A model generated the notes under the pieces. It had not been told where the DNA came from, did no database searches, and saw nothing but the letters and a program-made list of their open reading frames with translations. 64,000 bases of DNA. It comes from Kitasatospora papulosa. GTDB lineage: Bacteria > Actinomycetota > Actinomycetes > Streptomycetales > Streptomycetaceae. Both the position numbers and the translations under genes were made by a program. Of the stretch, positions 7,776-16,652 are shown piece by piece; the stretch's first letter is position 1; every line of letters starts with the position of its first letter. Location of the stretch: contig NZ_JNYQ01000009.1 of the NCBI RefSeq assembly GCF_000717245.1, positions 124,001 through 188,000 on the forward strand. Reading direction: 5' to 3'.

Positions 7776-8640
7776 AACGAAGGCCGACGACCTGGCGGGG
7801 CTCGAAGCCGGCCTGGACGCACTCGACGCCGTACAGGTGCGTCGCACGCCGGCCCGCGAGATCCTCCTCGACAAGGTGCTGCCGCCGGTCGTCGCGGTGG
7901 TCCTGGTCGTCCTCGTCTGGCAGCTGCTGGTCTGGGCGAAGGTCACCGACGACTACAAGCTGCCACCGCCCGGCGCGGTCTGGGACAGCCTGACCGACAT
8001 GTGGGTGCAGGGCACCCTGCTGGAGGTCATCTGGACCAGTGTGTCGCGCGGTCTGTTCGGCTTCGTGATGGCCGTCGCGATCGGCACCCCGCTGGGCCTG
8101 CTGGTCGCGCGGGTCAAGGTCGTCCGGGCCGCGATCGGGCCGATCCTGTCCGGCCTGCAGTCCCTGCCGTCCGTGGCGTGGGTGGCCCCGGCCGTGATCT
8201 GGCTCGGGCTCAACGACTCGATGATGTACGCGGTGATCCTGCTCGGCGCGGTCCCGTCCGTCGCCAACGGACTGGTCTCCGGAGTGGACCAGGTGCCGCC
8301 GCTGTTCCTGCGCGCGGGCCGCACGATCGGCGCGACGGGGCTGCGCGGGACGATCCACATCGTCCTGCCGGCGGCGCTGCCCGGTTATCTGGCGGGCCTC
8401 AAGCAGGGCTGGGCGTTCTCCTGGCGTTCGCTCATGGCCGCCGAGATCATCGCCTCCTCGCCCGACCTGGGCCTGGGGCTCGGCCAGCTGCTGGAGAACG
8501 GCCGGAACAACTTCGACATGCCGGGGATCTTCCTGGCGATCCTGCTCATCCTGTTCGTCGGCATCGCGATCGACCTGCTGATCTTCAGTCCGCTGGAGCG
8601 GCGGGTGCTGCGCAGCCGTGGTCTCCTGGTGAAGAGCTGA
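7762..8640 (+). CDS. Sulfonate-type ABC transporter permease
   Basis: This 292-residue inner-membrane protein has about six transmembrane helices, the first near residues 35-52 (VVAVVLVVLVWQLLVW). A BPD/EAA-loop region, AGRTIGATGLRGTIHIVLP, contacts the ATPase. The central sequence SGLQSLPSVAWVAPAVIW is characteristic of SsuC/TauC permeases. The ATG at 7762 overlaps the end of the ATPase gene by 14 bases; a GTG at 7744 is an alternative. Together with the two preceding genes it forms a complete importer. Confidence 0.92.
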   Translation: MASTETKADDLAGLEAGLDALDAVQVRRTPAREILLDKVLPPVVAVVLVVLVWQLLVWAKVTDDYKLPPPGAVWDSLTDMWVQGTLLEVIWTSVSRGLFGFVMAVAIGTPLGLLVARVKVVRAAIGPILSGLQSLPSVAWVAPAVIWLGLNDSMMYAVILLGAVPSVANGLVSGVDQVPPLFLRAGRTIGATGLRGTIHIVLPAALPGYLAGLKQGWAFSWRSLMAAEIIASSPDLGLGLGQLLENGRNNFDMPGIFLAILLILFVGIAIDLLIFSPLERRVLRSRGLLVKS

Positions 8641-8645
8641 TCTCC

Positions 8646-9410
8646 ATGACGTCCCCGGTTCTCCTCGTCATCGCCCACGGCAGCCGCGACCCGCGGCACG
8701 CGGCGACCGTCCACGCGCTCACCGCGCGCGTGCGGTCGCTGCGGCCCGGGCTGCGTGTGGAGACGGGCTTCCTGGACTTCAACGCCCCGTCCGTACCCCG
8801 GGTTCTGGAACGCCTGGCCGCGGAGGGGGCGGACGAGGTCGTCGCGCTCCCGCTGCTGCTGACCCGCGCCTTCCACGCCAAGTCGGACATCCCCTCGGTG
8901 CTGAGGGAGGCCCGGAGCCGGCTCCCCCGGCTGCGGATCCGCCAGGCCGGCGTTCTCGGCCCGTCGCCGCTGCTGAACGCGGCACTGGAGCAGAGGGTGC
9001 GCGAGGCCGGGGTGGCGCCCGGCGACAAGGGCTCGACGGGGCTGGTCCTGGCCTCGGCGGGCTCCACGGACCCGGAGGCGATCGCAGTGATCGCTGAAAT
9101 CGCGCGGGAGCTGCGGCACACCGGCTGGTGCGCCGTGCGGCCTGCGTTCGCCTCCGCGGTGACGGCCGACGGCCCGTCCCGTACCGCCGACGCGGTGCGG
9201 GCCCTGCGGGCCGACGGCGTACGGCAGGTGGCGGTGGCGCCGTACGTCATCGCCCCCGGCCGTCTGCCCGACCGGATCGCCGCCGGTGCCGAGGAGGCCG
9301 GGGCCGACGTCCTGGCCGGTGTGCTCGGACCGTCCCCGGCGCTCGCGCGGCTGCTGCTGACCCGGTACGACGAGGCGCGCGTCCCCGTGGTGGGGGCGAT
9401 GAGCGCCTAG
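8646..9410 (+). CDS. Sirohydrochlorin chelatase (CbiX/SirB-like)
   Basis: This 254-residue protein contains two CbiX-type repeats. The N-terminal repeat begins LVIAHGSRDPRH, whose His is a typical metal-insertion residue, and the second begins near residue 120 with LVLASAGSTDPE, where the equivalent His is replaced. Proteins of this family insert iron or cobalt into sirohydrochlorin. Its place at the end of the operon that encodes sirohaem-dependent sulfite reductase makes ferrochelatase for sirohaem synthesis the most likely role. Cobaltochelatase cannot be excluded from sequence. The start lies five bases after the permease stop and has a weak AAGAG upstream. Confidence 0.88.
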   Translation: MTSPVLLVIAHGSRDPRHAATVHALTARVRSLRPGLRVETGFLDFNAPSVPRVLERLAAEGADEVVALPLLLTRAFHAKSDIPSVLREARSRLPRLRIRQAGVLGPSPLLNAALEQRVREAGVAPGDKGSTGLVLASAGSTDPEAIAVIAEIARELRHTGWCAVRPAFASAVTADGPSRTADAVRALRADGVRQVAVAPYVIAPGRLPDRIAAGAEEAGADVLAGVLGPSPALARLLLTRYDEARVPVVGAMSA

Positions 9411-9486
9411 GCGCGCCTTCGATGCGGAGCCGGATCGCCGCCTCCCCGCCGCCGCCGCGGTCAGGACGGGGTGGAGCGGACGGGCC

Positions 9487-10071
9487 TCAGGCGGCGACCG
9501 GACGCGGGTCCCGGCCGCTGAGGGCCAGAGCACGCGCGAAGTCGGACGCCTCCCCGGACAGGACGACCTCACCGGCGAAGCCGTCGTACCGGCGGTAGAG
9601 CTCCGCCGTGCCCTCGACCGACTCCAGGAGGTAGGCAGCCGCCGGACCGGAGGGCCGGAACTCCTGACCGGTGGCCCGGGCCACGTCCCACCCGTGCAGC
9701 GCGGTCTCCATGACGAGCATCCGGGCGATGTCGGGAGCCGGGGTGGAGCCGTGCCCCGTGTCGATGGTGCCCTCCCAGGTGGCGGGGTCCGACCAGGCGG
9801 CGACCGCCCTGTCCAGCTGGGCGGCGTAGCGCTCCGGCCAGTCGGCGTCGGCGGTGAAGTCACGGGCCGTCAGCTCGTCCGGGAGGGGGGTGCGCAGGGC
9901 GCGGTGCTCCAGCCCGTGCGCGCTGTACAGCACCCAGTGGTTGACCAGCTCCCGCAGGTCCCACTCCCTGCAGGGAGTCGACGTGGCGGCCTGCGGCGCG
10001 GCCCCCACGCCCCGGGCCACCCGGGCGGATTCGGCCGCACACTCGGCCATGTGTTCGTACGCGTTCTTCAT
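9487..10071 (-). CDS. TIGR03086/DinB-like metal-binding family protein
   Basis: This 194-residue protein has the signature TPCREWDLRELVNH near residues 32-45, typical of actinobacterial TIGR03086 proteins, relatives of the mycothiol-dependent maleylpyruvate isomerase N-terminal domain and of DinB four-helix bundles. Conserved histidines in VNHW and ETALHGWDVA fit the family metal site. Members are often mycothiol-dependent transferases or have no known reaction, so no substrate is proposed. It is transcribed toward the sulfur operon. Confidence 0.75.
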   Translation of the reverse strand: MKNAYEHMAECAAESARVARGVGAAPQAATSTPCREWDLRELVNHWVLYSAHGLEHRALRTPLPDELTARDFTADADWPERYAAQLDRAVAAWSDPATWEGTIDTGHGSTPAPDIARMLVMETALHGWDVARATGQEFRPSGPAAAYLLESVEGTAELYRRYDGFAGEVVLSGEASDFARALALSGRDPRPVAA

Positions 10072-10138
10072 GTCCCCATCCTGCGGTCCGCCTGTGCGGC
10101 CGGTCTTGAAGAAAGGCGACAGCGGGACCGCGGGGTGC

Positions 10139-11140
10139 TCAGGACGCCGCGTCGGCCAGGGCGGTGAGCTCGGCCGGCGTCATCGACCCGGGTGCGCGGC
10201 GCTCCCGGGCGAAGGCGTCGGCGGTGCTCTGCAGTACGCCGTTGACCGGCGTCGGTATGCCGTGCAGCCGGCCGAGCAGGACGATCTCGCCGTTCAGGTA
10301 GTCGGCCTCGATGGTCCCGGTGCCACGGCTGAGGCTCTGCCAGGACGATCCGCCGCTCCGCCCGGAGCCGTCGAACGGGTCGAAGCGGATCTTCCCGCCG
10401 CGGGCGGCGTCCTGCTCCTCGCCGCCCACCGCCTCGATCCCGGCGGCCGCGAGGACCGCCCGTCCCTCCGCCTTGGCCCGGTCGAACAGGGCGAACGCCT
10501 CGGGGCTGTCGAGCACCCCGGTGGCCGCCTCGATCGCGTTGGCGAGGTTGGAGAGCAGCTTGGCGTACTTCCAGCGCATCACGTCGGCGACCACGGGCGC
10601 CGCCAGCTTCGCCTTCTCCCAGTCCGCGGCGATCGCGAGCACGGTGTCGTCCGCACCGGACGGGTAGCGGCCGAGGTGCAGCATCCCGGTGAGCGGGGCT
10701 CCGCCGGCGACGACCCTGCCCGGTTCCACGAAGCTCGCCGGCAGGTAGACGCAGCAGCCGTAGACGCGGCGGAACCGGCGCAGGGCCAGGCGTTCGCCCT
10801 CGACACCGTTCTGCGCGCAGATCACGGGGAGCCGCTCCCCCGCCGTTCCGCCGCCCGCCACCGGCCTGACGCTCCAGTCGTCGAGAGCCGCGACGGCGTC
10901 CTGCGTCTTGACCGCGAGCACGACGACGTCCTGGGCCTCGAGTTCCACGGCCGCCGGGCCGTCGGCGACGGGGATGCGGTGGACGTGGGTGCCGTCCGGT
11001 GTGATGAGGCTCAGCCCGTCGTCCCGCAAGGCCGTGTACTGCGCCCCTCGGGCGACCAGGACGACCTGGTGGCCGGCCTCCGCCAGACGTCCGCCCACGG
11101 CGCCGCCCACGGCGCCCGCTCCCACGATGATGTAGCGCAT
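10139..11140 (-). CDS. Ketopantoate reductase family protein
   Basis: This 333-residue protein starts with a Rossmann fold, MRYIIVGAGAVGGAVGGRLA, whose glycines bind NADPH. The C-terminal ApbA/PanE domain is recognisable from MRWKYAKLLSNLANAIEA, which contains the Lys and Asn typical of the active site. Family members reduce 2-dehydropantoate in pantothenate synthesis, but streptomycetes carry several paralogues and this one has no coenzyme A genes nearby, so the substrate is uncertain. The ATG at 11140 is chosen because the Rossmann motif begins immediately; upstream in-frame starts would add a low-complexity extension. Confidence 0.82.
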   Translation of the reverse strand: MRYIIVGAGAVGGAVGGRLAEAGHQVVLVARGAQYTALRDDGLSLITPDGTHVHRIPVADGPAAVELEAQDVVVLAVKTQDAVAALDDWSVRPVAGGGTAGERLPVICAQNGVEGERLALRRFRRVYGCCVYLPASFVEPGRVVAGGAPLTGMLHLGRYPSGADDTVLAIAADWEKAKLAAPVVADVMRWKYAKLLSNLANAIEAATGVLDSPEAFALFDRAKAEGRAVLAAAGIEAVGGEEQDAARGGKIRFDPFDGSGRSGGSSWQSLSRGTGTIEADYLNGEIVLLGRLHGIPTPVNGVLQSTADAFARERRAPGSMTPAELTALADAAS

Positions 11141-11189
11141 GCCAGCGAGCCTGGCACACCGCCCTCCCTCGCGGGAAGCGGGCACGGCA

Positions 11190-11218
11190 ACGGGCCGCGC
11201 TCGGGGAGCGCGGCCCGT
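11190..11218 (-). terminator. Terminator-like hairpin after the S1 protease
   Basis: A perfect 13-base-pair GC-rich stem (arms 11190-11202 and 11206-11218) with a 3-base loop lies 21 bases downstream of the protease stop and before the reductase gene on the same strand. There is no clear T-tract, as is common in Streptomyces. Confidence 0.65.
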
Positions 11219-11239
11219 CGACGGGTGGTGCGTGAGGTC

Positions 11240-12154
11240 CTAGAAGACGCTGACGCCGTAGGCGTTCAGCGCCTCGACGACGGGCTGGAAGAACGTGGTG
11301 CCGCCGGAGGAGCAGTTGCCGCTGCCGCCGGAGGTGAGGCCCAGCGCCGTGCTGCCGGCGAAGAGCGAACCGCCGCTGTCGCCGGGCTCGGCGCAGACGT
11401 TGGTCTGGATCATGCCGTACACGACGTCACCGCCGCCGTAGTTCACCGTCGCGTTGAGACCGGTGACGGTGCCGCTGTGGACGCCGGTGGTGGAACCGCT
11501 GCGCTTGACGGCCTGTCCGACGCTGGGGTTCGCGGCGGAGGTGATGTCCTGGTAGCTGCCGTTGTAGAGGTAGACCCGGCCGTCGGCGGCCGAGGCGTTG
11601 GAGTGGCGGATCAGCCCGTAGTCATTGGTCGGGAAGCTGGATCCGGCCCTCGTGCCGAGCGTGGTGGTCTGGCCCGAGTTGGTGTACCAGGTGCTGCCTA
11701 TCTCGGTGCAGTGCCCGGCGGTCAGCGCGTAGTAGGTGCTGCCGCTGCGGACGTTGAAGCCGAGGGAGCAGCGTCCGCCGCCGGCGTAGATGGCCTGTCC
11801 GCCGGCGATGAGCTTGTTGAACGTGCCCGGGGTCCGCTTGATGTCGGCCTTGGCACCCGAGTCGGTGACGGACTTCTTGATCGTGGCGATCTCGGCGGCC
11901 GTGACGGTGCTGTCGACGGTCACGACGACCTTGCCGGTGCTCGCCTCGGTGTACCAGGCGGTGCCCGCGATGTCGGCGGTGCCGACAGCCGAACTGGCAA
12001 CGGCGAGCTCGGCCTTCGTCACGGTGTCCGGCGCGGCCTGGGCGACCGCGGTCGGTGCCGCGAGCGCCACTGCGGTGACCAGACCCGAGGTGGCGGCGAT
12101 GAGGCGAGCGCGTCTGGAGATCGAGCCGAGAGGGGCGAAGCGCTTGAAGGTCAC
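11240..12154 (-). CDS. Secreted streptogrisin-type serine protease (S1 family)
   Basis: This 304-residue preproenzyme has a signal peptide to about residue 41, an alpha-lytic-type propeptide of about 75 residues and a mature chymotrypsin-fold domain starting near Ile116 (IAGGQAIY), as in Streptomyces griseus proteases A and B. The catalytic triad is visible: His148 (TAGHC), Asp178 (NDYGLI) and Ser260 (GDSGGS). Cys129 and Cys149 fit the conserved disulfide. The propeptide would act as a folding chaperone and be cut off outside the cell. The GTG at 12154 is chosen for the GGAGGA site just upstream and because it puts the signal sequence at the N-terminus. Confidence 0.94.
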   Translation of the reverse strand: MTFKRFAPLGSISRRARLIAATSGLVTAVALAAPTAVAQAAPDTVTKAELAVASSAVGTADIAGTAWYTEASTGKVVVTVDSTVTAAEIATIKKSVTDSGAKADIKRTPGTFNKLIAGGQAIYAGGGRCSLGFNVRSGSTYYALTAGHCTEIGSTWYTNSGQTTTLGTRAGSSFPTNDYGLIRHSNASAADGRVYLYNGSYQDITSAANPSVGQAVKRSGSTTGVHSGTVTGLNATVNYGGGDVVYGMIQTNVCAEPGDSGGSLFAGSTALGLTSGGSGNCSSGGTTFFQPVVEALNAYGVSVF

Positions 12155-12703
12155 AGGATCCTCCGTCTTTGGGGGGTGTCCGGTCCGCTGGGTGGGCGGG
12201 CCGGGCGTACGGCTGTCCGCGACCGGGGTTCTGGTCGTGGACCTGCCAACCGCACGCCCCGAATCCTTGACTCCGCTTGGGCTCGTGACAAGGTCGCCTT
12301 CCGGACCATGGCGGAGAACGGACCGTGAACTCCGCAATGCGTACGGGTTCCCTCCGAACGCCGGAGTCCGCTCACCGAACGGAGGAGACCTGCGAATTGC
12401 AGCAAAGGGCGAAGCGGGCGGAGGACGTCGACTCCTGTCTACGCGGATCGCGTTCACACACGCCGCGGCCCGCCCGGCTCACGGACACCCAGGAGCGCCG
12501 CCGGCCCGCGCCGGGCCCCTCGGCACCCCGTCCGTTCAGGGGCTTTACCAGTGTTTTGCCCGGGCGCCCCAGTTGGCCGGAATTGGCCCTTCCGGCGGGA
12601 ACCGGCCGGGGCGCGGGCCAGGATCAGACCGGGGCGGCGCTCTTGCGACGCCGCTCCGGTGTGTGCTGCGGGACGGCGCCGGCGTACCGGCGGGGCGGTA
12701 GGT
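12155..12703. other. Intergenic region upstream of the S1 protease
   Basis: This 549-base stretch separates the protease from a gene ending at 12704 on the same strand. Short frames exist on both strands but none has a convincing start and protein-like composition. The only element supported is a possible protease promoter at 12263-12291. Confidence 0.5.
12263..12291 (-). promoter_or_regulatory. Possible promoter of the S1 protease
   Basis: On the minus strand TTGTCA (12291-12286) and AAGGAT (12268-12263) are separated by 17 bases, about 110 bases before the protease start. The match to the vegetative consensus is fair, not strong. Confidence 0.3.
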
Positions 12704-13087
12704 TCAGACCTCGGCGAAGGGGTCGTCGACGAAGGGGGTGGCCTGATGGAACCAGAGCAGCCAGCCGCTCGCGGTCAGCCGCCACAGGGAACTGCGGTGC
12801 GAACGCAACCCCTTGGACTCCGTGTCGAAGGTGAGGTGCACCAGGTCCGGGGCGAGCTGGTCGCCTCTCATCCGCGACGCGGTGAGCGGACCGGGGCGCG
12901 GCGCGGCGGGGTCCGTGAGCATCGCGATGATCGAGTCCCGCTCCCAGAGGCGTCCGCTGGTGCCGATCTCACGGAAGTCGGGGTGCAGCAGGGTCACGAG
13001 GACGTCGGCGGAGGCCCGCACCACGGGGTCGAGGAGGCGGAGCTCGCTCTCGACGGCTGTGGCCACGGCGGGCGAAGGGTCAGTCAC
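12704..13087 (-). CDS. Nuclear transport factor 2-like protein (DUF4440)
   Basis: This 127-residue protein has the cone-shaped NTF2/DUF4440 pattern: an N-terminal helix ESELRLLDPVVR, then LHPDFREIGTSGRLWERDSIIAML in two parts, and a C-terminal sheet ending with SSLWRLTASGWLLWFHQATPF. Such small proteins act as steroid-isomerase-like enzymes or ligand binders; no catalytic residue can be assigned here. Its GTG overlaps the stop region of the upstream DUF1697 gene by eight bases, so the two are translationally coupled. Confidence 0.8.
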   Translation of the reverse strand: MTDPSPAVATAVESELRLLDPVVRASADVLVTLLHPDFREIGTSGRLWERDSIIAMLTDPAAPRPGPLTASRMRGDQLAPDLVHLTFDTESKGLRSHRSSLWRLTASGWLLWFHQATPFVDDPFAEV

Positions 13088-13628
13088 GCGTCATCTCCAC
13101 CAGCTTGAGCACCGTGTTCCAGTTGCGGCTGGTGGCGACGAGGCCACGGGTGAACGCCGGCCGTCCGAGGGCCACCGCCAGCTTGGAGCGCCCGAGCCCG
13201 TCGGGCGCGTACAGATAGAGGGCGCGGTCGCCCAGCCGGAACTCCTCGGGACGGAAGGCTTCGACGTCGAGCGAGGCGAACCGGGAGGCGTCGACGGCCC
13301 GGTCGAAATAGGTGACGTGCAGCTGCCTGCCCTCGAGCCGGGCGGCCGGGAACGGGCAGGCGTCGGCCACGCCCGCCAGATAGGCGCCCGTGCGGACCAG
13401 GCAGTCGACCGGAAAGCCGAACCGCTCCTCGATCGCCCGTTCCAGTCCGGCGGCCAGGGCGCCCTCGTCGTCCGTGGCGCCGCGGAAGACGGCGTTGCCG
13501 CTCTGCAGATACGTGGTGACGTCCTCGTGCCCCAGTTCCCCGAGCAGCTCACGGAGCTCCGCCATCGGGACCCGGCGGTGACCGCTGACGTTGATCCCCC
13601 GCAGCAGTGCCGCGTACATCGTGCTCAT
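13080..13628 (-). CDS. DUF1697 family protein
   Basis: This 182-residue protein begins MSTMYAALLRGINVSGH, the hallmark of DUF1697. It continues with the conserved LQSGNAVFRG near residue 41 and a C-terminal RNWNTVLKLVEM. The structure of the family is a ferredoxin-like alpha/beta fold and its biochemical function is not known. It forms a two-gene unit with the overlapping DUF4440 gene downstream. Confidence 0.88.
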   Translation of the reverse strand: MSTMYAALLRGINVSGHRRVPMAELRELLGELGHEDVTTYLQSGNAVFRGATDDEGALAAGLERAIEERFGFPVDCLVRTGAYLAGVADACPFPAARLEGRQLHVTYFDRAVDASRFASLDVEAFRPEEFRLGDRALYLYAPDGLGRSKLAVALGRPAFTRGLVATSRNWNTVLKLVEMTRD

Positions 13629-13657
13629 GCCCCCACCCTAGAGCTCTCCCCGGCAGG

Positions 13658-13694
13658 GAGCCGCCGCGCCCCGTGGGGGAGGGCGCGGCGGCTC
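13658..13694 (-). terminator. Terminator-like hairpin after the S8 protease
   Basis: A perfect 13-base-pair stem (13658-13670 with 13682-13694) and an 11-base loop lies 27 bases after the subtilisin stop codon on the minus strand, before the next gene. No T-tract is present. Confidence 0.65.
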
Positions 13695-13721
13695 CTGCTC
13701 GTTACGTCCGGTCCGGTACGG

Positions 13722-14924
13722 CTACTCCACGACCTTCAGGAGCTTGTTCGCCGTGCCCTCGGTCGCGTTGGAGATCGCGTCCGGGGTTGCCCCGTCGGTG
13801 AGCGCCTTGGCGACCTCCTCGGGGGTGGCGTCGGGGTGCCCGCCGAGGTAGACGGCCGCGGCTCCGACGACGTGGGGGGTCGCCATCGACGTGCCCGAGA
13901 TCGTGTTCGTCGCGTCGTCGCTGTCGTTCCAGGCCGACGTGATGTCCGAACCCGGCGCGTAGATGTCCACGACCGAGCCGAAGTTGGAGAACGACGACTG
14001 CTCGTCGTCCTCGGTGGACGAGGCGACCGTGATGGCCTCGGGGACGCGGGAGGGGGAGCCCTCACCGGCGTCGCTCGACTCGTTGCCCGCGGCGACCGCG
14101 AAGGTCACGCCGGAGGCGATGGCCTTCTCCACCGCGGCGTCGAGCGCCGGGTCGGCGCCCCCGCCCAGGCTCATGTTGGCGACGGACGGGCCCTCGTGGT
14201 TCGCGGTGACCCAGTCGATGCCCGCCACGACCTGCTCGGTGGTGCCCGAACCGGCGTCGTCCAGGACCCGGACGGCCACGATCTTCGCCTTCTTGGCGAC
14301 GCCGTGGGCGGCGCCCGCGATGGTCCCGGCCACATGCGTGCCGTGCCCGTTGCCGTCGTCGGCGTCCTCGTCGTTGTCCACGGCGTCGAAGCCCGAGGTG
14401 GCGCGGCCCTCGAAGTCCTTGTGGGTGACGCGGACACCGGTGTCGATGACGTACGCCGTGACGTCTCCGCCGGCGGCGTCCGGGTAGGTGTAGGCACCGT
14501 CACCGGCGGTCTCGGCCTGGTCTATACGGTCCAGACCCCAGGACGGCGGGTTGTCCTGCGTGGCGTCGATGTGGAACTTCTTGTTCTGGACGACCTTGGA
14601 GACGGCCGGGTCGGCGGCGAGCCGCTTGGCCTCGGTCTCCGAGAGGCCGCTGGCCGAGAAGCCGTTGATGGCCGACTTGTAGGTCCGCTGGAGGGTGCCG
14701 CCGTACTCCTTGGCCAGCCCGGCCTTGTCGGCCTTCTGGTCCAGCATCACGATGTAGCTGCCGGACACGGCTGTCGCCGCGTCCGCGCCGTAGACGGTGC
14801 CCGTCGCGGGAGCCGGGGCGGCTCCGGCGAACGGGGTGGCGAGCAGGGTCACACCCGCGGCGGCGGCCACGGCAGTGATCGATGCGGTGAGCTTGGCCGA
14901 GCGAGCGCGCTTGTGAAGTGCCAT
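13722..14924 (-). CDS. Secreted subtilisin-like protease (S8 family)
   Basis: This 400-residue preproenzyme has a signal peptide to about residue 36, an I9 inhibitor propeptide (SYIVMLDQKADKAGLAKEYG near residues 56-75) and a proteinase K-like catalytic domain from about residue 123. The triad is visible: Asp161 (VIDTGV), His194 (GHGTHVAG) and Ser346 (GTSMATPH), with the oxyanion Asn281 (AAGNES). There is no C-terminal extension domain. The ATG at 14924 is chosen because GAGGAG lies about ten bases upstream and the basic start of the signal follows at once. It probably helps digest extracellular protein together with the S1 protease. Confidence 0.94.
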   Translation of the reverse strand: MALHKRARSAKLTASITAVAAAAGVTLLATPFAGAAPAPATGTVYGADAATAVSGSYIVMLDQKADKAGLAKEYGGTLQRTYKSAINGFSASGLSETEAKRLAADPAVSKVVQNKKFHIDATQDNPPSWGLDRIDQAETAGDGAYTYPDAAGGDVTAYVIDTGVRVTHKDFEGRATSGFDAVDNDEDADDGNGHGTHVAGTIAGAAHGVAKKAKIVAVRVLDDAGSGTTEQVVAGIDWVTANHEGPSVANMSLGGGADPALDAAVEKAIASGVTFAVAAGNESSDAGEGSPSRVPEAITVASSTEDDEQSSFSNFGSVVDIYAPGSDITSAWNDSDDATNTISGTSMATPHVVGAAAVYLGGHPDATPEEVAKALTDGATPDAISNATEGTANKLLKVVE

Positions 14925-15230
14925 GAAGAGGGGTCTCCTCGTCATTCTTTGTGGGGGGATTGGCCCTCGGCCGGAAGATCTCCGGGGGCTGGGTCGAAAC
15001 ACTGCTCGATTGACGCGCCCAGATCAAGAACTTCATGTAGCCGTCACGCAGTCGGCAAGCTTTCGCCACACAAAACCGACGCAGTCCATTTCATTCAGGA
15101 CAAAACTTCCGATCGACTCCCGAGCATACGAACGTACTTAAGTTCAGGAAGAGTGAACTTGCCCTGATCAGGCACGAATACCTTCACCTTGTTGCCGAAC
15201 AACCGCGAAACGGAATGACATGTTTCGCTT
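14925..15230. other. Divergent intergenic region between protease and exopolysaccharide operon
   Basis: This 306-base region is noticeably less GC-rich than its surroundings and separates divergent genes, so it should hold promoters for both. The one clear element is the inverted repeat at 15140-15160. No coding frame is supported. Confidence 0.55.
15140..15160. promoter_or_regulatory. Inverted repeat, possible operator
   Basis: AAGTTCA (15140-15146) and TGAACTT (15154-15160) form a perfect 7-base inverted repeat around a 7-base spacer. It lies 71 bases before the GTG start of the nucleotide-sugar dehydrogenase, in AT-richer DNA, a typical place for an operator. Confidence 0.5.
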
Positions 15231-16652
15231 GTGCACACCGCAAGCAACCCACCACGCCCGTCCCCCGAGGACCCGTGGCTCATCACTCCGCCGACCGGGC
15301 GCGACGCCGAGGGGCCGGACCGGTCCGGCCGGTGCGCGACGGCCGACCCCGCCGAGCCCGTCACGTCCGCGCACCTCCCGTCGCAGACGCAGGGCGGGCG
15401 CCGCGCCACCGTCGCCGTCGTCGGGCTCGGCTACGTCGGACTGCCGACCGCGCTGTCCCTCCACGCGGCCGGCCACACGGTGGTCGGTGTGGACACGAGC
15501 GAGCTCCGGCTGGACGCCATCCGGTCCGGGCGGGCCGACCTGCTGCCGTCCCAGCACGACCGGCTGGCCTCGGCCCTCCACGACACAGGATTCCGGCTGA
15601 CGGCGGACCCCGCCGCGGTCGCCGCGGCGGACGCGGTGATCATCTGCGTGCCGACCCCGGTCGACGAGCGGCTCACGCCCGATCTGCGCGCGCTGACCAC
15701 CGCGTGCTCGTCCGTGGTGGCGCACGCGGTCCGGGGGCAGCTGCTGGTGCTCACCTCGACCAGCTACGTCGGCACCACGCGCGACCACCTCGTCGAACCG
15801 CTCACGGCACGCAGACTGCTGCCCGGCACCGAGGTGTTCGTGGCGTTCGCCCCCGAGCGGATCGATCCGGGGAACCCTGCCCACTCCCCCGAGAGGACCC
15901 CGCGCGTCGTCGGCGGCATCACCCCCCGCAGCACCGAACTCGCCGCCTCGCTGCTCGCCGGGACCGCGTCCTTCGTCCATCGGGTGGACAGCCCGGAGGC
16001 CGCCGAGATGAGCAAGCTGTGGGAGAACACCTTCCGGGCCGTCAACATCGCGCTGGCGAACGAACTGGCGGAGAACTGACTTGAGTTCGCACTGGATCCC
16101 CGACAGGTCATCGAGGCCGCCGCGACCAAGCCGTACGGCTTCATGCCCTTCCGTCCCGGCGCGGGAGCCGGAGGCCACTGCATCCCCTGCGACCCGCACT
16201 ACCTGTTGTGGCAGCTGCGGGCACGGAAGGTGGCGTCCCCGCTGGTGGACGCGGCGATGGCGGCGATCGCGGAGCGCCCCGCCCGGGTCGCGGGGAAGGC
16301 GCGCGACGCACTCGCGGCACGTGGCCTGGGAACGACCGGTTCCCAGGTACTGGTCCTCGGCGTCGCCTACAAGCCGGGAGTGAGCGACCTCCGCGAGAGC
16401 CCCGCGCTGGAGATCATCGACCTGCTGACGGCGTGGGGCGCCTCCGTCGCGTACACCGACCCCCTGGTGCCCCGCCTGGAGCGACGGGGCACCGTCCTGC
16501 ACAGTGTCGACGCCCCCGAGGCCGTGGACTGGGATCTGGTCGTCGTCCACACCGTGCACCCGGGTGCCGCGCTGGACTGGCTGGAACGCGGTCCCGCCGT
16601 CCTCGACGTCACGCACCGCTTCCCGGCCGCGGCCACCGGCGCCGCCGTATGA
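15231..16652 (+). pseudogene. UDP-glucose/GDP-mannose dehydrogenase family gene, interrupted by in-frame TGA
   Basis: The product would be an NAD-dependent enzyme that oxidises a nucleotide sugar to a uronic acid. The N-terminal Rossmann domain (VAVVGLGYVGLPTA) and the central helix SKLWENTFRAVNIALANELAE are intact up to residue 282. A TGA at 16077-16079 then ends translation. The same frame continues without shift through the rest of the enzyme: TKPYGFMPFRPG, the catalytic Cys in GGHCIPCDPHYL, and the C-terminal nucleotide-sugar domain (GVAYKPGVSDLRESPA) to the stop at 16652. The N-terminal half alone would lack the active site. This is a nonsense mutation or a sequencing error; programmed readthrough is a remote possibility. 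The GTG at 15231 is the best start. Confidence 0.85.

Noticed and set aside
16077..16079. Selenocysteine at the in-frame TGA of the dehydrogenase
   Set aside because: The position is not the catalytic Cys, no SECIS-like hairpin is evident just downstream and this enzyme family is not known to contain selenocysteine. A nonsense mutation or sequencing error is simpler.
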